21,615 bases of DNA from the NCBI GenBank assembly GCA_051650105.1, contig JBOFIJ010000002.1:1-21615 (forward strand), read 5' to 3'. The position numbers were made by a program, and so were the translations under genes. Position 1 is the stretch's first letter. Every line of letters begins with the position of its first letter. The stretch comes from CAMWXW01 sp051650105. Lineage in GTDB: Bacteria; Desulfobacterota; Desulfovibrionia; Desulfovibrionales; Desulfovibrionaceae. Under the pieces are notes generated by a model. That model ran no database searches. It was not told the DNA's origin and saw only the letters and a program-made list of their open reading frames with translations. Below are positions 16,060-21,615 of this stretch, in pieces.

Positions 16060-16555
16060 TATCATTTACAATACTATTCACGGCAACATTGTCTTCTAGA
16101 AATTACTGCCACGCATTCATTATTACCCAATAACTTTTTAATAAAACTCTTTATAATAACACTATACTTATTCCTTATAGATATCTTTTAATAATTACAT
16201 AATATGTTATGGAGTATATTACCACATTGCTTCTCTATATTATATTTTAATATATTTCTAATAACATACAGAGTATAATAATCTTATATTATTTCTCAAT
16301 GCGGATATCTTATTAAAGGAATATACATTTTAGCTATTTAACCATTTTTATCATCTATAATAGAGAAATATCTCATTTTTTCAATATTTTTCCTCATTAT
16401 TCCTCATATTTTTTCTATTTTATATGAATTATATATCATTATTACGTCTATTTCTGTAGATATAGTTACATATATAAAGTAAAAAAATATTATTTTACTA
16501 AAAACACCATATAAAATACTATTTTCTGCACTCTCTTATTACTATATTTTTATGA

Positions 16556-16777
16556 AATATCTCAAAAAGTGCTCTATCTTTACGTGAAAGAAATGTAATA
16601 CCCTCCAGTAAAATAAGTAGTATTTTTGTAAAGGTATTGTGCAAAATATCTGTAGAGCACTCCATGAAAAAACGTGGGAAAGTATTTTAGAATTTTTTTG
16701 AGAAGAACAAATACTTTGCACAAGAAAGAATGTATGCCTCATACCTACTTTTGAAGAAGACTTTCTTTTATATATAA
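16556..16777 (+). pseudogene. Possible gene remnant with a faint LuxR-type helix-turn-helix look
   Basis: One plus-strand frame stays open for 44 codons, has a single TAG at 16688, then stays open for 28 more codons to TAA at 16775. The translation contains LSLRERNVI followed some 17 residues later by ISVEHSMKK and, after the stop, NFFEKN. LuxR-family DNA-binding domains carry L(S/T)xRExxVL and then ISxxTVKxH with similar but not identical spacing. There is no ribosome binding site or start, and a TGA lies immediately before the frame. A minus-strand 66-codon ORF covers part of the same DNA, so chance remains quite possible. Confidence 0.22.
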
Positions 16778-16858
16778 GGGAATATCACATAACACATACT
16801 ATCATGCTTACATTATAATTAGTATACACAGCGAACAATTCTTAATACTAAGCATATA

Positions 16859-16883
16859 TGCTTTCCTCATGGAAAAGCATTTT
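16859..16883 (+). terminator. Candidate Rho-independent terminator
   Basis: TGCTTTCC (16859-16866) pairs with GGAAAAGCA (16871-16879) around the loop TCAT with one bulged base, followed by TTTT. It overlaps a perfect 14-base palindrome, AAGCATATATGCTT (16850-16863). The T tail fits plus-strand transcription coming from the cdaR side. Transcripts from the TonB-receptor gene on the minus strand would meet a poorer tail. Confidence 0.4.
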
Positions 16884-16967
16884 AACAATCGCTCTTTATA
16901 AAACAGCATCACAATATACACAATTTCTATATTCCCTTTACATATACATATTTTTTCCTACCTCGTG

Positions 16968-19103
16968 TTAAAACTTTGCACCTATATTTATCCCAGCATA
17001 AAAACCTGCTTCATAAATATAGCCTGGAGCATCTATTGCTGCTGGAGAAATATATAGCGTATTTGTTATATTCTCTGCAATTATATCTACATAATATTGT
17101 CGTTCTTTTCCAAAACGAAAACCAGTACGCATATTTAATGTTGCCCACGGATCAAACTGAGTCATCACTCTATTAGAAGCCTCATAGCGCACTGAAGATG
17201 CAAACCTCCCATACGTATCTATAAAATAGAGAAATCCATACTCTATAAAATCCTTTTCATAACGTATTCCAACTCTTCCCATAAACTCTGGTAAACCAGA
17301 ATCAAATGTTGAGAAATTTTCATATTGATACTGCCTTTTCATCCAAGACATCGAAATATATGGTTCTAATTTCACCACAGGTATGAGATATGAAAGCAAT
17401 AATTCTATTCCAAATGTTTGTGCCACAGCTATATTACTGTATTTATACGGACCCCTTGCTGGATTATCAGATAGTAATTCTAAATCCATATAATTGTCTG
17501 CATAAGAATAAAATACACCTATGTCCATATTTATTCCATAATTAGAATAACGTGCACCCACCTCAATATTTTGTGTTATTTCTGGTTTTAAATTTGGATT
17601 TGCATAAAAGGTCTCTGCCCCAATAACGTTAATGTATCTCTCTTGCAATTGAGGTGTTCTAAAACCCTGAGAAAATAATGTACGCAGTGTGAGGTGTTTT
17701 ACACCACTCCATGTAAGCCCTATATTAAATACTGGATAAATATAAAAATTATCTCCTACCACTCCAGCGGGGCCTTTAAATCCCCCTGCCGCATTACCTA
17801 TATCTGGAGCATCCCCTGTTAGTTTACTAAGCTCTGTATATACCATAGATAAACGTGTTCCATAGCTCAATGTAAAATCTTGTGGAAGAGTCGATTCCAT
17901 TTGAGCATATAACGCATTTGTTAGTATATATCCCTCTGCACTATACTTAGTATTTATTACCATTGGTGGAATACCAGGAATTGGCACAAATACTGTTAAA
18001 TCTGTTTTATTATCCGTATCTAGAAAATCATAATTTAAATCGTAACCCACAATAAGAAAATGATTTTCTCCTATAAGCCAATCTGTTTGCAAACTTGAAC
18101 CAAATTGCTTATTCTTATTTAATGCTTCCACTCTAACATTAACAGGACGACGACGAGGAAGAAGCGGTGGCACAAGGTTCTCATATTCTTTTTCATTACT
18201 CTGTACAAATATATCAAACCGCACACGAGACATATAGCTTGTGATATCTCGTATCTCCACAAATGTTGATATCTTATTACGAGTCCATGAAGGCATATCT
18301 GAATAAAAACCAATATCACTCCAATCTGGACCATAGGCTGTGGATTCTATATATGTTCTAAAATAATCATAATTTATACCAACTTTTGTATTCCCAAAAT
18401 CATAATCTAAATAGATATTAGCATCTGATGCATCATATTTAGTATGATTCTGTGTGCCAATTGGCGTTCGAAGATCACTTTTAGCACTGTGGCTTATCGA
18501 CCCGCGATAAGAAAAACCATTCTTCTTACCAAAAAGAGATGCGTATCCATTATAACCAAAAGAAGATGCTTTATCCATAGAGCTATTGTATCCAGCAGAA
18601 ACCTCTCCCTCCAATACCTTACTACCACCTTTCTTTGTTATAATATTTATTACACCACCTAGTGCATCCGCTCCATATAAAACACTTGCTGGTCCTTTTA
18701 TTACCTCTATTCTTTCAATTCTTGCAGGATCTATTAATATAGGAGTCCCTTCTAACGATTTATTTTCTGATATGCGTTGCCCATCTATTAAAATAAGAAC
18801 ACGGCGAGGGCCCTCACCACGTATTGTAATTCTTTTTAATCCCTGTGTACCACTATTTGAAACCTCAACACCTGGAACATCTTCTAATAAGTCTCCTATA
18901 ACATTTTTACTAGATTCTTGTATCTCATCCGCTGTTATAACTGATACAGATGAAGGAACATCTTGCAACATTTTCTCTTTCTTTGTAGCCGTTACCACGA
19001 CTTCGTTTGTACGAATAATTTCTTTATCTTTAGAAAAAGCAATGGCAGAAAAGAACATCGAATAAAAAACCGTAATACAAGCAATAGCCAAATTTTTCAT
19101 CAT
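16968..19103 (-). CDS. TonB-dependent outer-membrane receptor
   Basis: This 711-residue receptor is of the siderophore or cobalamin uptake type, importing a scarce ligand through the outer membrane with energy from TonB. It has a signal peptide (about 1-24, ending SAIAFS), a TonB box-like EVVVTAT (34-40) and a plug domain (about 45-160) with conserved motifs: DLLEDVPGVEV, ITIRGEG, VLILIDGQR, IERIEVIKGPASVLYGADA and GGVINIITKK. A barrel of about 550 residues follows and ends GAKF with the terminal Phe. Two ATGs are adjacent (19103 and 19100). The ribosome binding site GAGG is 2 bases from the first and 5 from the second, so the second start is more likely. The ligand cannot be told from sequence; no siderophore, heme or cobalamin gene and no TonB/ExbB/ExbD gene is nearby. 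The UbiD-family gene lies 273 bases upstream on the same strand. Confidence 0.93.
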   Translation of the reverse strand: MMKNLAIACITVFYSMFFSAIAFSKDKEIIRTNEVVVTATKKEKMLQDVPSSVSVITADEIQESSKNVIGDLLEDVPGVEVSNSGTQGLKRITIRGEGPRRVLILIDGQRISENKSLEGTPILIDPARIERIEVIKGPASVLYGADALGGVINIITKKGGSKVLEGEVSAGYNSSMDKASSFGYNGYASLFGKKNGFSYRGSISHSAKSDLRTPIGTQNHTKYDASDANIYLDYDFGNTKVGINYDYFRTYIESTAYGPDWSDIGFYSDMPSWTRNKISTFVEIRDITSYMSRVRFDIFVQSNEKEYENLVPPLLPRRRPVNVRVEALNKNKQFGSSLQTDWLIGENHFLIVGYDLNYDFLDTDNKTDLTVFVPIPGIPPMVINTKYSAEGYILTNALYAQMESTLPQDFTLSYGTRLSMVYTELSKLTGDAPDIGNAAGGFKGPAGVVGDNFYIYPVFNIGLTWSGVKHLTLRTLFSQGFRTPQLQERYINVIGAETFYANPNLKPEITQNIEVGARYSNYGINMDIGVFYSYADNYMDLELLSDNPARGPYKYSNIAVAQTFGIELLLSYLIPVVKLEPYISMSWMKRQYQYENFSTFDSGLPEFMGRVGIRYEKDFIEYGFLYFIDTYGRFASSVRYEASNRVMTQFDPWATLNMRTGFRFGKERQYYVDIIAENITNTLYISPAAIDAPGYIYEAGFYAGINIGAKF

Positions 19104-19376
19104 TACCTCAATATATATATACCTCTATTGATTAAAGTTTCCCTAACAATACAGAGGAAAAATTCGTATTAGGTATAATATATATGTGGTGAATATAAGG
19201 CAGATATCTCTTTACACACAACGTATCCACCATAGAGGATTCTACAATAAATAATTAGTATGCACTGCCATTTCACAACTGCCCAATATACAGAAATAAT
19301 ATTACAATGACAGATATCCCTTATTCTTTTTCGCCATCATACAGTTTTATACCATATACTTTCCCATCGTATAATA

Positions 19377-21221
19377 CTAAATATATCCATGCAAGCACTT
19401 TCCTCTTGTCGCAAAGCACTCTTCCACTCTTCTCTCTATATTAGTGTCTTCTAATAATGGTGGTGCATGAAATGGTTTTATACGTGCATCTATTAACAGA
19501 GGATTACAACATGCCCAGTGTTTATTTTCTATTCTCTCTCTCATTCCATATATATCTGTTGATGGATGAGACCGTGTGAACGTAACCCATAAAAAATTCT
19601 CTAACGATTGCATAACAAAATTGATATCATCCACAACAACACATAAACCCACTCCCTCATACCCCATTTCTCTATAACTTAGGTATTTTACTAATTCTTT
19701 CATATCCATAGATTGTTCATCTCTATTAGATACATTCTTCTCACCCTCAATAAGCACAATCCCGGCACTAAATAACAAGGCCTTAGAAAATATCTTTGGT
19801 AAAGAAAAATCTATAGGGAGTTCTCTTGCTAATTCCCGCTTCTTTTCCCCTGCTACTGCCCACAGCATCTTCGAGCCTTCATTTAAAGCACTTCCAGTAT
19901 AATCCAAAGTATCTATTGTCGTTCTCGTTATAAAATGAATATCCCTTGAAAAATCTGTTCTTTCTAACATATGCTCAAAAAAAGCCTTTATATCATGTGC
20001 TGATAACATTACAGCGTCTTCTTCTGCTACTATAAAGAGGTACTTTGCCAATGAAGTTTGCGATTTACCAAGCAAAGAAAGACCTAGCGTAATAATTTCC
20101 TGAGGTCTTCTTTTTTCTGCATATGGAACGTAACGTTCTTTACCAATTGCTAATAATAATGGATGCACCCCTGCACAATCTACAGCATTTACTTGCGTTA
20201 TACCTTTAAATTCCTGTGGAAGAACATCTTGTGTGATATCATGAATAAATTCTCCAAAAACTGTGTCTTCTTGCGGAGGTCTACCGACTGTTGTAAAAGG
20301 AAAAATTGCACCTTTTCTATGGTATACATTCTCCACCTTAATAATTGGAAATTCATGCTCTAAACTATAATACCCTAGATGATCCCCAAATGGGCCCTCT
20401 GGTTTATTTTCATTCACAAGATATCCACTTATGCAAAAATCTGCTTCTACAGGCATCAATAAACCATTTGCCGAATGAACATATGGAATACGAAAACCAC
20501 TTAATGCTCCAGCAAAAAATATCTCTGGAATATCCTCTGGTAGAGGCATTACTGCAGATATTGCCAATGCAAGAGGACCACCAATGAATATATTTATTGG
20601 TAAAGGAATAGCATTTTTTAACGCTTTTGCATGGTGTGCAGCTATTCCTCTATGTATTTGATAATGTAAACCTACTTCTGCATCTTTTACTAAATACTTA
20701 CTAGAAATTTGAATCCGATACATTCCCAAATTAGATCTTGAAAAGCTATTCCCTTCTGGATCCTGTGTATATACCTCAGGCAACGTAATGTAAGCCCCAC
20801 CATCTTCTTTCCAAGAAACAAGCTGAGGTAATTGAGATAACGTTGTTAGGTTTTTTAAAATAGGAGCACGTTTTTGTATTTTTGGTCTAGTACTCCACAC
20901 TGATGATAATGCCTTAAGAAGATACAAAGGTTTTTTTAATCCAAGCATAGGGTCTGCTTTTAAAGACAGTAATGCACGCAGGGATGCTATTGAATCTCGG
21001 AATAAAAATTCAACACGCTCCCTTGTGCCATATACATTTGCGAGTGCAGGAAAAGGGCTATTCTTTACTTTTGTAAATAATATAGCAGGAGACTTCTTTT
21101 TATAGGCTCTGCGTTGAATTATCCCCATTTCTATATAAGGGTCTACCTCTTCTTCCACCATTAATAAATCATTATGTTTATATAAATCGTGTACACATTC
21201 TTCCATGGTACGGTATTTCAT
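19377..21221 (-). CDS. ubiD: UbiD-family prenylated-FMN decarboxylase, probably menaquinone biosynthesis (MqnL-like)
   Basis: The 614-residue protein belongs to the UbiD family, which decarboxylates aromatic acids using prenylated FMN made by a UbiX-type partner. Visible family motifs are NLGMYRIQI (164-172, with the catalytic Arg169), a conserved HxxHRGIAAHHAKA-like block (186-199), PEIFFAGALSG (232-242), the VEADFCISG strand (258-266) and EGPFGDHLGYY (275-285), which carries the acidic residues of the active site. E. coli UbiD is about 497 residues. The longer size matches what I recall for UbiD homologues in futalosine-pathway bacteria such as Helicobacter, where the substrate is a 6-hydroxy-naphthoate-type menaquinone intermediate. 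That assignment is inference. The ATG at 21221 follows a good ribosome binding site (AGGGAGA). No UbiX partner is in the window. Confidence 0.9.
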   Translation of the reverse strand: MKYRTMEECVHDLYKHNDLLMVEEEVDPYIEMGIIQRRAYKKKSPAILFTKVKNSPFPALANVYGTRERVEFLFRDSIASLRALLSLKADPMLGLKKPLYLLKALSSVWSTRPKIQKRAPILKNLTTLSQLPQLVSWKEDGGAYITLPEVYTQDPEGNSFSRSNLGMYRIQISSKYLVKDAEVGLHYQIHRGIAAHHAKALKNAIPLPINIFIGGPLALAISAVMPLPEDIPEIFFAGALSGFRIPYVHSANGLLMPVEADFCISGYLVNENKPEGPFGDHLGYYSLEHEFPIIKVENVYHRKGAIFPFTTVGRPPQEDTVFGEFIHDITQDVLPQEFKGITQVNAVDCAGVHPLLLAIGKERYVPYAEKRRPQEIITLGLSLLGKSQTSLAKYLFIVAEEDAVMLSAHDIKAFFEHMLERTDFSRDIHFITRTTIDTLDYTGSALNEGSKMLWAVAGEKKRELARELPIDFSLPKIFSKALLFSAGIVLIEGEKNVSNRDEQSMDMKELVKYLSYREMGYEGVGLCVVVDDINFVMQSLENFLWVTFTRSHPSTDIYGMRERIENKHWACCNPLLIDARIKPFHAPPLLEDTNIERRVEECFATRGKCLHGYI

Positions 21222-21470
21222 ACTATTCTCCCTTCATAAAGGAAGATACTATATATTGTTTTATTTGCATAGTCTTAGCTTTATCCCACAGAAAGTTTTT
21301 ATATCTTTTTACTATATAAATAGTAAGTATATACTCTTTTCCGCATTCTATAAGAAATTTTACCACCTATATCAATGCACTTTCTATTATACAAAAGTAC
21401 ATTATCTTAGCTTTATTGGTATTTTTGCAAAAGAAGATATTTTATATCAGGATAGCATCTTATAGCAGAT

Positions 21471-21615
21471 CTATCCAAGAGCAGCAATAACACTTCTTTC
21501 ATCTGTATTTCTTGCTATTGCACGCAATGCGAGCCTCCAGTGCATTCTTTCAGGAACAATATATTCTATAATTTCAGCTTTACTTTTTTGTAAGAAATTA
21601 AGAGTTCCTTGTATT
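21471..21615 (-). pseudogene. Truncated C-terminal part of a type IIG restriction-modification / PglX-like protein (partial, right edge)
   Basis: From the right edge the minus strand is open for 47 codons and stops at TAG (21473-21471). The last 25 residues include ERMHWRLALRAIARNTDER followed by SVIAALG and the stop. This resembles the conserved block near the C-terminal third of Eco57I-like type IIG enzymes and PglX methyltransferases, roughly WRxxFRxIARxTDxRTVIAxxxP. In those families a target-recognition region of a hundred or more residues follows; here it is missing. Neither of the other two minus-strand frames continues the block. I infer a 3' truncated or decayed gene. The upstream part lies outside the window, so a shortened but expressed protein cannot be excluded. 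Confidence 0.5.

Larger units (their letters stand above)
16060..16967. other. 908-bp AT-rich gap between the converging cdaR and TonB-receptor genes
   Basis: The first half (16060-16540) is extremely AT-rich and has stops in all frames. No tRNA or other RNA gene was recognised. From 16556 a more gene-like stretch appears (see the pseudogene entry), and a hairpin with a T tail lies at 16859-16883. No clear terminator was seen directly after cdaR. Confidence 0.5.

Noticed and set aside
19313..19376. Protein-like frame just beyond the UbiD-family gene (minus strand), ending LYDGKVYGIKLYDGEKE
   Set aside because: It has no start codon of its own, overlaps the end of the UbiD gene in another frame, and the repeated YDG is short enough to be chance. 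Fusing it to UbiD by a frameshift would alter a normal C-terminus.

Overview
The window is AT-rich (about one third G+C by eye) with long, very AT-rich intergenic stretches. It looks like a Gram-negative bacterium, because it encodes an autotransporter and a TonB-dependent receptor, both ending in Phe. The order ftsH-folP-cdaA-cdaR is typical of Desulfovibrio and relatives, and low G+C with long gaps and decayed fragments fits a reduced, host-associated member such as Lawsonia intracellularis. That assignment is inference; no database was searched.

Layout. Positions 1-2563 (minus strand) hold the first 566 codons of an RTX-type surface or secreted protein, running off the left edge, and a UbiE/MenG quinone methyltransferase. 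A 455-bp divergent intergenic region follows. Positions 3019-10647 (plus) encode a 2542-residue type Va autotransporter with an extended signal peptide, a passenger of about 2180 residues built largely of 21-residue repeats, and a C-terminal beta-barrel. A likely terminator follows, then about 950 bp with at most two doubtful small minus-strand ORFs. Positions 11620-16059 (plus) form a tight operon: ftsH (membrane AAA+ protease), folP (divergent dihydropteroate synthase), cdaA (diadenylate cyclase) and cdaR (YbbR-domain regulator). The glmM that usually ends this operon is absent. A 908-bp gap with a possible gene remnant follows. Positions 16968-21221 (minus) carry a TonB-dependent receptor and a 614-residue UbiD-family decarboxylase of the menaquinone (MqnL-like) size class. 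At the right edge is the truncated C-terminal end of what looks like a type IIG restriction-modification or PglX-like protein (minus).

How the genes fit together. UbiE/MenG and the UbiD-family enzyme both point to menaquinone synthesis, probably by the futalosine route. ftsH-folP-cdaAR combine membrane protein quality control, folate synthesis and c-di-AMP production. The RTX protein (no signal peptide, so type I secretion expected) and the giant autotransporter are two large surface proteins using different export routes but similar Gly/Asn/Asp-rich repeats.

The most striking pattern is in the autotransporter. Over 26 consecutive 21-residue units (residues 758-1299), the sixth residue alternates strictly between Asn and Asp, making a 42-residue higher-order repeat.
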